Source: Prevotella sp. UBA7782 | GTDB lineage: Bacteria; Bacteroidota; Bacteroidia; Bacteroidales; Bacteroidaceae | Length of the DNA stretch: 36,556 nucleotides | Direction: 5' to 3' | Assembly: GCA_002480935.1 (NCBI GenBank) | Contig: DLDC01000024.1 | Location: 16,995 to 53,550, forward strand | Part shown: one piece after another, positions 13,884 through 22,080 of the stretch | Position numbering within the stretch: position 1 is the stretch's first letter | Layout of the letters: each line of letters opens with the position of its first letter | Notes under the pieces: model-generated | Told to the model about the DNA's origin: nothing | Databases searched by the model: none | What the model saw: only the letters and a program-made list of their open reading frames with translations | Position numbers and translations under genes: made by a program

Positions 13884-15167
13884 TTAAAGCGTGCCTAAAG
13901 CCTGTTTGATATCGTCGAGTATATCATCGATGTCCTCGATGCCGACTGACAGGCGGATGAGATCCGGGGCGATGCCCGCAGCTTTCAGTTGCTCGTCAGT
14001 GAGTTGCCGGTGCGTGTGGCTTGCGGGATGGAGCACGCAACTGCGGGCGTCGGCCACATGGGTGACGATGTTGATCATCTTCAGCGAATCCATGAATTGG
14101 ACGGCAGTGTCGCGGTTGCCCTTCAGTCCGAAAGCGATGACGCCGCAACTGCCATGAGGCAGATATTTCAAGGCACGTTCATGGAACCTGTCATCATCCA
14201 GACCAGGATAGTGGACCCATGCCACGCGCGGGTCATCATGCAAAAACTCTGCCACAGCCTGTGCGTTCTTACAGTGCTGGGCCATGCGCAGGTGGAGCGT
14301 CTGAAGGCCTAAGTTGAGAATGAAGGAATTCATCGGAGCGGGAATGCTGCCCAAGTCGCGCATCAATTGGGCAACGAGCTTGGTGGTATATCCCATCTTG
14401 CCGAAAGCCTTCACGTATGTCAGTCCGTGATAGCTTTCATCGGGCGTGCATAGTCCAGGGTATTTGTCAGCGCTTGCCATCCAGTCGAAATTGCCGCTGT
14501 CGACCACCGCCCCGCCTACCTGGGAAGCCGTGCCATCCATATATTTCGTTGTTGAATGGGTTACGATGTCAGCGCCCCAATCAAACGGACGGCAGTTGAT
14601 GGGAGTGGCAAACGTGTTGTCAACGATCAAGGGCACGCCATTGCGATGGGCGATCTGGGCGAATTTCTCGATATCGAGTACCGCGCAGCCAGGATTGGAA
14701 ATCGTTTCCCCGAACAGCACTTTGGTGTTGGGTCGGAACGCAGCTTGAATCTCATCTTCTGTTGCATCAGGATTGACGAAGGTACAGTCGATCCCGAGTT
14801 TCTTCATGGTGACGCCGAAGAGGTTGAACGTACCACCATAGATTTCGTTGGATGCTATGATATGGTCGCCCGCCTCACAGATGTTGAATACAGCATAGAA
14901 GTTGGCAGCTTGTCCACTCGATGTCAGCACGCAGCCGACGCCACCCTCCAACTCAGCTATCTTCTTAGCCACTGCGTCATTCGTTGGGTTCTGCAGCCTG
15001 GTATAGAAATAGCCTTCTTTCTTTAGGTCGAAGAGTTGCGCCATTTCATTGGAATCATCGTACTTGAATGTCGTGCTTTGGATGATGGGCACCTCAATAG
15101 GCTCACCGTTCTTAGGTCTGTAACCACCCTGCACGCAAAGGGTTGCGGTCTTAAAGTTCTTTTTCAT
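13884..15167 (-). CDS. metY: O-acetylhomoserine aminocarboxypropyltransferase / cysteine synthase (MetY)
   Basis: This PLP enzyme of the Cys/Met metabolism family joins O-acetylhomoserine with sulfide (or methanethiol) to give homocysteine (or methionine). With the start at 15167 it is 427 aa. Motifs include the N-terminal T-x-x-V-Q-G-G-Y, Y-T-R-L-Q-N-P-T near 55, S-S-G-Q-A-A, V-D-N-T-F-A-T-P, and the PLP lysine in H-S-T-T-K-Y (about residue 208). The length, greater than cystathionine synthases and lyases, fits MetY. An upstream in-frame ATG at 15194 is rejected because it lies inside the promoter. The gene diverges from the PrsW-like gene. MetF, further along, supplies methyl groups for the same pathway but is not linked. 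Confidence 0.88.
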   Translation of the reverse strand: MKKNFKTATLCVQGGYRPKNGEPIEVPIIQSTTFKYDDSNEMAQLFDLKKEGYFYTRLQNPTNDAVAKKIAELEGGVGCVLTSSGQAANFYAVFNICEAGDHIIASNEIYGGTFNLFGVTMKKLGIDCTFVNPDATEDEIQAAFRPNTKVLFGETISNPGCAVLDIEKFAQIAHRNGVPLIVDNTFATPINCRPFDWGADIVTHSTTKYMDGTASQVGGAVVDSGNFDWMASADKYPGLCTPDESYHGLTYVKAFGKMGYTTKLVAQLMRDLGSIPAPMNSFILNLGLQTLHLRMAQHCKNAQAVAEFLHDDPRVAWVHYPGLDDDRFHERALKYLPHGSCGVIAFGLKGNRDTAVQFMDSLKMINIVTHVADARSCVLHPASHTHRQLTDEQLKAAGIAPDLIRLSVGIEDIDDILDDIKQALGTL

Positions 15168-15191
15168 CTGGAGATATGATTGATACGGTTG

Positions 15192-15199
15192 CAAAGATA
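15192..15199 (-). promoter_or_regulatory. -7 element of the metY promoter
   Basis: TATCTTTG on the minus strand matches TAnnTTTG. Predicted start near 15185, 18 nt before the ATG at 15167. This position fixes the metY start. Confidence 0.6.
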
Positions 15200-15241
15200 C
15201 ACATTATTATAGAATAGACTCACAGAATTTTTCCTATTTAT

Positions 15242-15272
15242 TTTGTTTTTCCCTTGCTTTCCCGTATCTTTG
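15242..15272 (+). promoter_or_regulatory. Promoter of the PrsW-like gene
   Basis: TTTG (15242-15245), a 19-bp spacer and TATCTTTG (15265-15272) match the Bacteroidota consensus exactly. It is back to back with the metY promoter, about 45 bp apart. Confidence 0.7.
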
Positions 15273-15306
15273 CGGAATGAATGTATGAAGAAACAGAAAG
15301 AAGGCA

Positions 15307-16332
15307 ATGATCATCGTTACGAGAAATACCCATGACTATGGTCCTTATGATGAGGCTGTCGTGGCAAGGTATGTGGAAGAAGGCAAGCTGCTGATGCATG
15401 ACAAGGCAAGGGATGCAGAGACAGGCGAGGAAGGAATCATCCAGACTTTCTTGATGCGGAAAGGGCTTCGCCCCCGTGTTCAGGATAAGGGAACCTTGTC
15501 GCAGCAATTGTCGAACATCGGGAAAGAATTCCTCTTCCCGAAGGATGAGTTCTCTCATCGCAATTGGTTGGAGGACAAGCGGTTGATGGTTTTGGCCATC
15601 GTAGGTCTCTCCCTCTCCGTGATCATGCTCCTGCCGATTGGCGGTTATCTGGTCTTCTATGTGGTATCCCTTTACTTCGCCACGATCTGGGGGATCTTCT
15701 TCTATTACTTTTTCAAGACGCGGCAGGTGAACCTCAAGACGACGATCAGCGTGTTCTTCCTCACACAGCTGGCGGTCTTCTTGATCTTCTCCGGTCTGAA
15801 CAGCCTGAACTTCTTCTATGTCTTCACGCAAGCCCATTTCCCTATTAGTATTATAGGATACATTCTTGGCGTGGGACTGACAGAGGAGTTCGTGAAGATG
15901 ATCCCGCTCTTGTACTTAGAGCGAACTTCCAAGGAGCCGTTGTTGCCACAAACAGTGGTTTATTATGGATTGATGTGTGGCATTGCCTTCGGCGTTTTCG
16001 AGGGAGTGCAATATCAGACCCAGGTGAACATCCAGGCAGATTACACATCTGCGTTCGTGCTGAATATTGCCCGTTTGACCTCGTTGCCCTTCCTGCATGC
16101 CATGTGGGGTGGCATTTGTGGCTATTTTGTCGCCTTTGCCAATTTGTATCCGCGTTATCGTAAGTCGATGTATGTGCTTGCCTTATCGATCCCAGCTGTC
16201 CTGCATGGACTTTATGATTCCTTCGCGAACATCTCCTATCTGGTTTCCCTATTCGTCGCATTTGGCAGCGTAGTCCTGTTGATGGCATACTTGAAGAAAG
16301 GATCCACCTTCCAGCAGCGCTTGCGCCAGTGA
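15307..16332 (+). CDS. PrsW-family intramembrane metalloprotease with N-terminal GYF-2-like domain
   Basis: The 341-aa membrane protein has a soluble N-terminal region of about 90 residues followed by roughly eight hydrophobic segments. The PrsW/CPBP-type active-site residues are present: E193 and E194 in L-T-E-E-F-V-K, E232 in F-G-V-F-E-G, H264 in F-L-H-A-M-W-G-G, and H300 in V-L-H-G-L-Y-D-S-F. Residues 5-45 (R-N-T-H-D-Y-G-P-Y-D-E then E-E-G-K-L-L) resemble a GYF-2 (DUF4339) peptide-binding domain. PrsW proteins cut membrane proteins such as anti-sigma factors; the target here is unknown. The gene is convergent with the EEP gene, whose open frame extends backward through almost half of this gene. 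Confidence 0.8.
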   Translation: MIIVTRNTHDYGPYDEAVVARYVEEGKLLMHDKARDAETGEEGIIQTFLMRKGLRPRVQDKGTLSQQLSNIGKEFLFPKDEFSHRNWLEDKRLMVLAIVGLSLSVIMLLPIGGYLVFYVVSLYFATIWGIFFYYFFKTRQVNLKTTISVFFLTQLAVFLIFSGLNSLNFFYVFTQAHFPISIIGYILGVGLTEEFVKMIPLLYLERTSKEPLLPQTVVYYGLMCGIAFGVFEGVQYQTQVNIQADYTSAFVLNIARLTSLPFLHAMWGGICGYFVAFANLYPRYRKSMYVLALSIPAVLHGLYDSFANISYLVSLFVAFGSVVLLMAYLKKGSTFQQRLRQ

Positions 16333-17137
16333 GAATGCCGCCCCCTGTCTCATCATGGGACGGCATGGAATCTCGATAGCGAGTGACGATCACGGGCATG
16401 TGGTCGGAAGCCATTCTTTCCGGAATTACCTCTGGGATGAACTTTTCCGTGGCAAAATGGTCGTCCTTGAGTTGCAGGATGTAGTCGATGGCCTTTTGTG
16501 GAGCATTGGCAGGGATGGTCGGTACCTTGACATCCGTCAAGATCCGGAACTGATCCTGGAGCCTTTGGATAAACTCCGACTGCGGTTCTGCGTTCATGTC
16601 CCCTGCCAGGAACACCTCTTTCTTTCCCCGATAGGGCATTAAGTATTTTTCTATCAATGGCACGGATGCGATCTGGTCGGCTTCCGTTAATGACAAATGC
16701 GTGCAAGCAAAGACGAAATCTTTCATTTCAACGATGAGCAAAGCTCTTTTCTCCTCTCTGCCGGGCAAGGGGTATCTTGCTATTTTCAGCGGCTTCTCCT
16801 TACTGAGGATGCCGATGCCATACTTCCCGCCTTGATAGTTGATGGCAGGAGCAAAGGTGGCATATAGCCCGGTACGCTTGGAAAGTTGCCCGAGCACATA
16901 GGCACCATGGCACCGAGTCGTGCAACTGTCTACTTCCTGTACGGCGACGATATCCGGCCGGTAGGTGATGAACACATTTGCCGTGCGCGTGTAATTGATC
17001 GAGTCGTCCAGTCCTGCCCCATGCTTGATGTTGTAGGTCATGAGCCTCAGTCGTTGCTGTGCATGAACGGAAGGTGAGACAAAAGCTCCCACGAAACATA
17101 AAAGAATGACCAGAACGTGATTTTTTCCCATGATCAT
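15851..17137 (-). CDS. Endonuclease/exonuclease/phosphatase-family secreted hydrolase with an anomalous overlapping tail
   Basis: The open frame is 428 codons but only the first 250-260 make a recognisable protein. That part has a signal peptide (residues 1-26, ending V-H-A-Q), then the EEP fold: N36 in T-Y-N-I-K-H-G, E68 in V-Q-E-V-D, H147 in T-H-L-S-L, D180 and N182 in G-D-M-N-A-E, and D245-H246 in S-D-H-M-P. It is probably a periplasmic metal-dependent phosphodiesterase or phosphatase. EEP proteins normally end a few residues after S-D-H, near 16360. Beyond 16332 the frame reads antisense to the PrsW-like gene for 482 nt and gives Arg/Ser/His-rich text without domain character. A frameshift or lost stop is likely. 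It starts 7 nt after the GH89 gene, so the two form an operon. Confidence 0.7.
   Translation of the reverse strand: MIMGKNHVLVILLCFVGAFVSPSVHAQQRLRLMTYNIKHGAGLDDSINYTRTANVFITYRPDIVAVQEVDSCTTRCHGAYVLGQLSKRTGLYATFAPAINYQGGKYGIGILSKEKPLKIARYPLPGREEKRALLIVEMKDFVFACTHLSLTEADQIASVPLIEKYLMPYRGKKEVFLAGDMNAEPQSEFIQRLQDQFRILTDVKVPTIPANAPQKAIDYILQLKDDHFATEKFIPEVIPERMASDHMPVIVTRYRDSMPSHDETGGGILTGASAAGRWILSSSMPSTGLRCQMRRIGKPDRRCSRRNHKVHAGQLGSIRQAHTSTYDNADTNWQRRQNSHKCHPTWHAGRATRSNGQYSARTQMCNLPGCSPGSDIALPRKRRRQCHTSIHNKPLFVATTAPWKFALSTRAGSSSRTPLSVPRQECIL
16335..16366. terminator. Hairpin at the convergent ends of the PrsW-like and EEP genes
   Basis: ATGCCG (16335-16340) pairs with CGGCAT (16361-16366), extended by CCC/GGG with one bulged A. 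It lies directly after the prsW-like stop and where the EEP domain should end. There is no clear T-run, so a terminator role is likely but not certain. Confidence 0.4.
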
Positions 17138-17144
17138 ATCGTGT

Positions 17145-19295
17145 TTAATAAGTCTGCATCATTTTCCTTGCAAGGATAACGATATCAGTTTGAACAGGCG
17201 AGAAATGAGGATTCTTGTCCTTTTCCACCCAGTTCCTTTCCCATGTCTGCCAGTCAACGGCTTTCCCGGTTACCCGACTATTGAAGTACATCTCCCATCT
17301 CTTGAGGTAATACCGGCCGACGAGTCCGTTCCAGATGCGGGCGGAATAGTCATCGACAGGCGGTCCCCAGATGGTGACGAGCCTGCGGGCGTTCGTCTCA
17401 TACTGCTTGCGTTGTGCTGGAGTCTTAGCTGCCTTGCTGGCAAAGTCGACCCAACGGTCAAGTCGCAGGGTAGGGTGATGGCTAAGTGCGGCGTCTATGC
17501 CCGTGAGTGCCGTCTCAAACTGCTTCTCCAACAAAGCAGCTTGCAAGGTATCCCGATGGACAAAGGCACTGTCGATCTGGTAGGTCAGCAGCTCAGCCTT
17601 TCCTCCTAAGTACTGTGCCGTGATTTCTGCCAGGTCATTTTGGAAGAAAGAACTGTGCGGAAGGGAGTCGGCAGCCTCAGCGAAAGCCTTCAATCCCTTG
17701 AAATAAGCATCGTTAAACATGATGGAACCCTTCTTCTGACGTCCAGGGCGGAACTGCCACCGGAAGCGCGGATGATCCGTGAAAGACCCATAAACAGATT
17801 TCAACATGCCGTCCCAGAATCTTTCTAAGGATGAGGGATAAGCCCCATAGCGGCATATCGAATAATCGCGCAGCCATTGCCGAAGGTCCAAGTGATGGCT
17901 GCTCCATCCCGCATCGGAAAGGAGCTCGTAGATCACTTCGTTGTTCTCGATCCCTTCTGGTGCAAACCCGAAGGCGACAAGTTCCCCTTTGTGAGCAGAT
18001 TGGAGTGCGTTTAAATGGCCATTGGCATAGAATTCAAGGACTCCGGTCATGCCCGTCTTACCTCCCATGTTAGGGATAACGCTATAAACCCATTGCTTCC
18101 CGAAGAAGCCCTTGTAGAAATCCCAGTCGAAGGCGGAGTCCCAAATGTATTTGTTGTAGTCGGCAGCTAAGTCAAGTAGCAGCATCTTGTCGTTGGGAAC
18201 TTTTGAGATCAGAGCCTCTAAGGTGGGTTGATCCCAAATATTACGTTGGTACCCGAACATCCATCCCTGCATTACCCATACCGCTTTAGGGTTGGCGGCA
18301 TGGATCCCCTCATAGACTTTCTTGCCGTAATCGGCAGCCATTTCATAGCGTTCTTTGTTGCCTTTCTCGGGGAAAGGGATATCCATCTCGTTGAAACTGT
18401 CCACCAAATAATACTCTTGAGCGCCAAATTCCTTTTCCCATTCCTCGATGAACGCTTTCTCTATTTCCTTGAACAGCGGCTCCTGGGGTGAAATCATCCA
18501 ATTGTTGAAATGCCCCTCTCCCCAGTGAGTGGTGATGATATGCAGGTTGGGATAGATCCTTTGGAAAGCCTTCGGGATAAATCCTGCAAACCCCGGGCAG
18601 ATCGGTTTCATCCCTAATGATTTCATCCTGTTTAATATCTTATGTTCTAAGGCGATCTGTGAGGCATGCCAATCCGCATTCAATGGACCGTCGATGCCAC
18701 TGATATTTCCCATTCTCATCCAAGGAAGGTGAGCAGGCCCGACGAAGTATCCATTGATTTCATCGTCAGTTAGTCCCATTTTCTTCCATACCCTGGCGAT
18801 AATTGCCTCGTAAGCGTTCAAAGCCAAGGGCATGTTCATGCCATGCAAGGCCATCCAGTCGATTTCCTTTTGCCAGCGGTTCCAGTCCCAATACGGCATG
18901 CTATAGCCGAAGGTGACAACATTGAAATAATAATGGTTCTTGAAAGGAGATACCGTTTCTGTCTCCGTTGCTGCGGGCAGGCGTTCTGGCAAACGGATAT
19001 TGTTCCCGCTCCATGTGTACAAACCTAAATGCTGTTTCTTGATATAGTCGTAAAAGCCATGGCAAACGGCTACGGGATCAGAACCTTTTAGGAAGAGCTT
19101 ACCGTCTTTCGCCTCATATCGGAAATAAGTACCCCGGGCACGATCCGGATGGATGCTCCACTTGACATTGGCGGGCAGATGCCCGACGGTCCTTTCTATA
19201 ACACCTTCTACGGCCTTTTTCGATGGGGCAAGGGCACTCATATTTTGCAGGCCCAGGAAAAGAAATCCCCCGATAAGCAGTATATTTTTCATCAT
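17145..19295 (-). CDS. Alpha-N-acetylglucosaminidase, glycoside hydrolase family 89
   Basis: This secreted exo-hydrolase removes terminal alpha-linked N-acetylglucosamine, as the human NAGLU enzyme does on heparan sulfate. Three in-frame ATGs lie within 25 nt; 19295 gives about 716 aa and best places the signal peptide (K-N-I-L-L-I-G-G-F-L-F-L-G-L). The family layout follows: a small alpha/beta domain, a barrel starting near V-V-T-F-G-Y-S-M-P-Y-W-D-W, and a helical C-terminal domain. In numbering from the upstream ATG (19316) the acid/base is E310 in D-S-F-N-E-M and the nucleophile is E454 in A-P-E-G-I-E-N-N-E. It lies between a small leader ORF and the EEP gene in one leftward unit, and diverges from the GH125 gene. 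Joint glycan degradation is inferred. Confidence 0.9.
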   Translation of the reverse strand: MMKNILLIGGFLFLGLQNMSALAPSKKAVEGVIERTVGHLPANVKWSIHPDRARGTYFRYEAKDGKLFLKGSDPVAVCHGFYDYIKKQHLGLYTWSGNNIRLPERLPAATETETVSPFKNHYYFNVVTFGYSMPYWDWNRWQKEIDWMALHGMNMPLALNAYEAIIARVWKKMGLTDDEINGYFVGPAHLPWMRMGNISGIDGPLNADWHASQIALEHKILNRMKSLGMKPICPGFAGFIPKAFQRIYPNLHIITTHWGEGHFNNWMISPQEPLFKEIEKAFIEEWEKEFGAQEYYLVDSFNEMDIPFPEKGNKERYEMAADYGKKVYEGIHAANPKAVWVMQGWMFGYQRNIWDQPTLEALISKVPNDKMLLLDLAADYNKYIWDSAFDWDFYKGFFGKQWVYSVIPNMGGKTGMTGVLEFYANGHLNALQSAHKGELVAFGFAPEGIENNEVIYELLSDAGWSSHHLDLRQWLRDYSICRYGAYPSSLERFWDGMLKSVYGSFTDHPRFRWQFRPGRQKKGSIMFNDAYFKGLKAFAEAADSLPHSSFFQNDLAEITAQYLGGKAELLTYQIDSAFVHRDTLQAALLEKQFETALTGIDAALSHHPTLRLDRWVDFASKAAKTPAQRKQYETNARRLVTIWGPPVDDYSARIWNGLVGRYYLKRWEMYFNSRVTGKAVDWQTWERNWVEKDKNPHFSPVQTDIVILARKMMQTY

Positions 19296-19357
19296 ATTCC
19301 TATTATTATTGAACATAGACTAATCTGTTTTTTAGCAATGAAGGATGCGACAGGTGC

Positions 19358-19540
19358 CTATCCTTTCTCAGAACTGGAGCGAGGTTCATTCTCCTCCATT
19401 CCCCAAAGGGATTCCTTTGAAAAATGCGAGCCGTCTCCTTGCTCTTCTGTTTTCTTAGGCCCATCACTTCCTGCCATGATTTCAGCGCCATCTATTGGAT
19501 GCAGTGAGATGGCCGGGCATATGTATTCTCTGTTTCTCAT
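19358..19540 (-). CDS. Small 60-aa protein preceding the GH89 gene
   Basis: The 60-codon ORF lies between the GH89 promoter and its ATG, in an otherwise 300-nt leader. It begins M-R-N-R-E-Y-I-C-P-A-I, continues H-P-I-D-G and A-G-S-D-G-P, then G-D-G-S-H-F, and ends with L-W-G and a polar acidic tail. From memory this pattern (a basic start, Y-x-x-P, a Gly/Ser-rich acidic middle and a late Trp) recurs among short Bacteroidales hypothetical proteins near glycan-use genes. I could not check that. The ATG is about 55 nt below the predicted transcription start and follows A-rich sequence, as is usual here. No signal peptide is visible. It may be chance, but the composition does not look like random frame. 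Confidence 0.45.
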   Translation of the reverse strand: MRNREYICPAISLHPIDGAEIMAGSDGPKKTEEQGDGSHFSKESLWGMEENEPRSSSEKG

Positions 19541-19600
19541 TTGTTGTTTCTCATTGAATGATGTTTTACCTGTTATTGCATTCTCGATTTACTCTGTGTG

Positions 19601-19608
19601 CAAATTTA
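19601..19608 (-). promoter_or_regulatory. -7 element of the small ORF-GH89-EEP unit
   Basis: TAAATTTG on the minus strand fits TAnnTTTG, with no clear -33 box. It is the only such element between 19300 and 19620, giving a start near 19595 and placing the 60-aa ORF first in the transcript. Confidence 0.5.
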
Positions 19609-19789
19609 CAAAAAAGTTTCCTTCCTTCATGTTAATTTTAGATTTTTTAGAAGTTCCTTCTTTTCGGCGACTCATAGCGAAGGACCGTCCTTTCGCTCAT
19701 TTCTCACCCTTCCTTGGGGGAGAAAGACTTGTAAGGTTGGCTTGTGAATTAAAAATTGACGACATGAAAATGAGTTTTCCCGGTGTCTT

Positions 19790-19821
19790 TTTGGGGGATT
19801 GGAATATTTGTTTTATCTTTG
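19790..19821 (+). promoter_or_regulatory. Promoter of the GH125 gene
   Basis: TTTG (19790-19793), a 20-bp spacer and TATCTTTG (19814-19821) match the Bacteroidota consensus. The start near 19828 lies about 30 nt before the ATG. Between this promoter and the divergent one at 19601 there is no further gene. Confidence 0.7.
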
Positions 19822-19856
19822 TCAGGCAAAGGAATCCATAAACTGTTATAGAAAAT

Positions 19857-21329
19857 ATGAATCATCATTTATTAAAGGGAATTGCCGTTTCCGTAGTGAT
19901 GGCGGCATCCTGTTTCCCCGCCCAGGCTTCCCGTCCTGTTGTCATGGAGCCCCTTCAGCATCCTACTGATGCCATTCAGGTGAGCCATCGTCCTGCTCCT
20001 GCCGAGCGTCTTTTCGTGTCGGATGCCGTAGAGAAGGAAATCAAGCGTGTGGTAAAACTGCTAAAGAATACGAAATTGGCAGCGATGTTTGTCAATTGCT
20101 TGCCCAACACCTTAGATACGACCGTCCATTTTGGTATAGACGAAGACGGTGAACCCGATACTTTTGTCTATACAGGAGACATTCATGCTATGTGGAACCG
20201 TGACTCTGGTGCTCAGGTATGGCCTTACCTGCAGTTTGCCAAGAAGGATCCCAAATTACAGCAGATGCTGAAAGGCGTTGTCAGGCAGCAGTTTAAGAAT
20301 ATTCTCATAGATCCGTATGCCAATGCGTTCAACAAAGAGCCATTGCCCCATGGTGATTGGATGAAAGACAATACTGACATGAAGCCCATGCTTCATGAGC
20401 GGAAATACGAGATCGATTCACTTTGTTATCCTATTCGCTTGGCTTATGGTTATTGGTTGGCAACGGGTGATGACAGTATCTTCCGCGAAGGAATGTGGAC
20501 GGAAGTCGTAAAGGCGATCCTCAAGACATTCCGGGAACAGCAGCGAAAAGACGGTCATGGTCCTTACCGCTTCTTGCGAGTGACCGACCGTGCCCTGGAT
20601 ACCGTGCCTTGTGATGGTTATGGCAGGCCCGTGAAGGCATGTGGGTTGATAGCCTCTGTCTTCCGTCCTTCGGATGATGCAACGAACCTGCTGTTCCTCA
20701 TCCCGTCTAATTTCATGGCAGTCAGTTCCCTTCGGAAGATGGCAGATGTGCTGACCAAGGTGAATGGCAATGCCACGCTTGCCGGAGCCTGTACGTCCTT
20801 GGCTGAGGAAGTGTCAGCTGCCTTGCAGAAATATGCAGTCTACGACCACCCCAAATATGGCAAGATCTATGCCTTTGAAGTAGATGGCTTTGGAAACCAT
20901 ATCCTGATGGATGATGCCAATGTCCCTTCTTTGCTTGCCATGGCATATTTAGGGGATGTCGACATCAACGACCCTATCTATCAAAATACCCGCCGTTTCG
21001 TCTGGAGTGAGGATAATCCGTATTTCTTCCGGGGAAAGGTAGCGGAAGGCATTGGTGGCCCCCATATCGGCTATGATATGATCTGGCCCATGTCCATCAT
21101 GATGAAAGCGTTTACCAGTCAGGATGACAACGAGATCAAATGGTGCCTTACTACGCTGATGAAGACCGACGCAGGCACAGGGTTCATGCATGAGTCGTTC
21201 CATAAGGACGACCCTGCGAAGTTTACCAGGGCATGGTTTGCCTGGCAAAATACTCTTTTCGGAGAGCTGATCCTGAAACTTGTCCACGAAGGTAAGGTAG
21301 ACCTTTTGAACAGCCTTCCCAATGTGTGA
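19857..21329 (+). CDS. Glycoside hydrolase family 125, exo-alpha-1,6-mannosidase type
   Basis: The 490-aa protein has a signal peptide (residues 1-25, ending A-Q-A-S) and the GH125 all-helical toroid. Recognised blocks are W-N-R-D-S-G-A-Q-V-W-P-Y near 115, A-C-G-L-I-A-S-V-F-R-P-S-D-D-A, M-D-D-A-N-V-P-S-L-L-A-M, G-G-P-H-I-G-Y-D-M-I-W-P-M and the C-terminal M-H-E-S-F-H-K-D-D-P then T-R-A-W-F-A-W-Q-N-T-L-F-G-E. GH125 enzymes are metal-independent inverting mannosidases that trim alpha-1,6-mannose from N-glycan-like oligosaccharides. It diverges from the GH89-EEP unit, suggesting shared glycan use, although no SusC/SusD pair lies in the window. No clear terminator separates it from purH. Confidence 0.9.
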   Translation: MNHHLLKGIAVSVVMAASCFPAQASRPVVMEPLQHPTDAIQVSHRPAPAERLFVSDAVEKEIKRVVKLLKNTKLAAMFVNCLPNTLDTTVHFGIDEDGEPDTFVYTGDIHAMWNRDSGAQVWPYLQFAKKDPKLQQMLKGVVRQQFKNILIDPYANAFNKEPLPHGDWMKDNTDMKPMLHERKYEIDSLCYPIRLAYGYWLATGDDSIFREGMWTEVVKAILKTFREQQRKDGHGPYRFLRVTDRALDTVPCDGYGRPVKACGLIASVFRPSDDATNLLFLIPSNFMAVSSLRKMADVLTKVNGNATLAGACTSLAEEVSAALQKYAVYDHPKYGKIYAFEVDGFGNHILMDDANVPSLLAMAYLGDVDINDPIYQNTRRFVWSEDNPYFFRGKVAEGIGGPHIGYDMIWPMSIMMKAFTSQDDNEIKWCLTTLMKTDAGTGFMHESFHKDDPAKFTRAWFAWQNTLFGELILKLVHEGKVDLLNSLPNV

Positions 21330-21429
21330 AAACAGGAGAGAGACTTGAACAAGGTTGATTTAGAACAATCAAAAAGAAACAAAATATATTTTTTTGCTTT
21401 AAAAAAGACGTTTAGTCGTGGACTTTTCG

Positions 21430-21437
21430 TAACTTTG
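21430..21437 (+). promoter_or_regulatory. -7 element upstream of the purH-type gene
   Basis: TAACTTTG fits TAnnTTTG and lies about 30 nt before the ATG at 21467. The -33 region is not convincing. Confidence 0.5.
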
Positions 21438-21466
21438 CAAACTCAATATTATAAGTACTTATATTT

Positions 21467-22063
21467 ATGGCTGAAACAAAACAGATTAAGACCGCTTTGA
21501 TCTCGGTCTTTCATAAGGATGGCCTGGAAGAACTATTGGCCAAACTCAATGCGGAGGGCGTTCGGTTCCTGTCTACTGGCGGTACGCAGAAATTCATTGA
21601 ATCATTAGGTTATGAATGCAGGACCGTGGAGAGTGTCACGACCTATCCTTCTATCTTGGGAGGTCGCGTAAAGACCTTGCATCCTAAGATCTTCGGCGGA
21701 ATCCTCGCCCGTCGCGAAAATGAAGGCGACTTGGAGCAGATGAAAGCGTATGATATCCCTGCCATCGACCTCGTCATCGTAGATCTCTATCCTTTTGAAC
21801 AGACTGTTGCCAGTGGCGCTTCTGATGCCGATATCATTGAGAAAATTGATATAGGCGGAATCTCTTTGATCCGTGCGGGAGCCAAGAACTTCAAGGATGT
21901 GGTGATTGTCCCGAGCAAGGCTGAGTATGCCTTGTTGCTTGACTTGTTGAATAAGAAAGGAGCTAAGACCGATATTGAAGACCGAAAGCTGTTTGCTGAG
22001 CGTGCTTTTGGTGTCAGCAGTCATTACGATACCGCCATTCACGCTTGGTTCGCACACGAATAA
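21467..22063 (+). CDS. IMP cyclohydrolase, N-terminal half of PurH only
   Basis: The 198-aa product matches the IMP cyclohydrolase (MGS-like) domain of the bifunctional PurH. It shows K-T-A-L-I-S-V-F-H-K, F-L-S-T-G-G-T-Q-K, T-Y-P-S-I-L-G-G-R-V-K-T-L-H-P-K, I-D-L-V-I-V-D-L-Y-P-F and I-D-I-G-G-I-S-L-I-R-A. In usual PurH (about 507 aa) the AICAR formyltransferase domain follows right after S-S-H-Y-D-x-A-I. Here a stop comes 10 residues after that motif. No formyltransferase remnant is seen in the 75 bp before mreB. The product should close FAICAR to IMP, and AICAR formylation must be supplied by another gene. The break is clean at the domain boundary, arguing for a genuine split. Confidence 0.85.
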   Translation: MAETKQIKTALISVFHKDGLEELLAKLNAEGVRFLSTGGTQKFIESLGYECRTVESVTTYPSILGGRVKTLHPKIFGGILARRENEGDLEQMKAYDIPAIDLVIVDLYPFEQTVASGASDADIIEKIDIGGISLIRAGAKNFKDVVIVPSKAEYALLLDLLNKKGAKTDIEDRKLFAERAFGVSSHYDTAIHAWFAHE

Positions 22064-22080
22064 TATGCATTACCGTTGAT

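Noticed and set aside
15238..15837. 199-codon leftward frame opposite the PrsW-like gene
   Set aside because: Charged antisense shadow of a membrane-protein gene, crossing its promoter.
19149..19841. 230-codon rightward frame between the GH89 and GH125 genes
   Set aside because: It starts antisense to the GH89 signal peptide, crosses two promoters, overlaps the 60-aa small ORF and has no domain character.
21355..21372. CRP/FNR-type box before purH (TTGATT and AATCAA)
   Set aside because: The half-sites TTGAT and ATCAA are separated by 8 bases instead of 4 and occur once.
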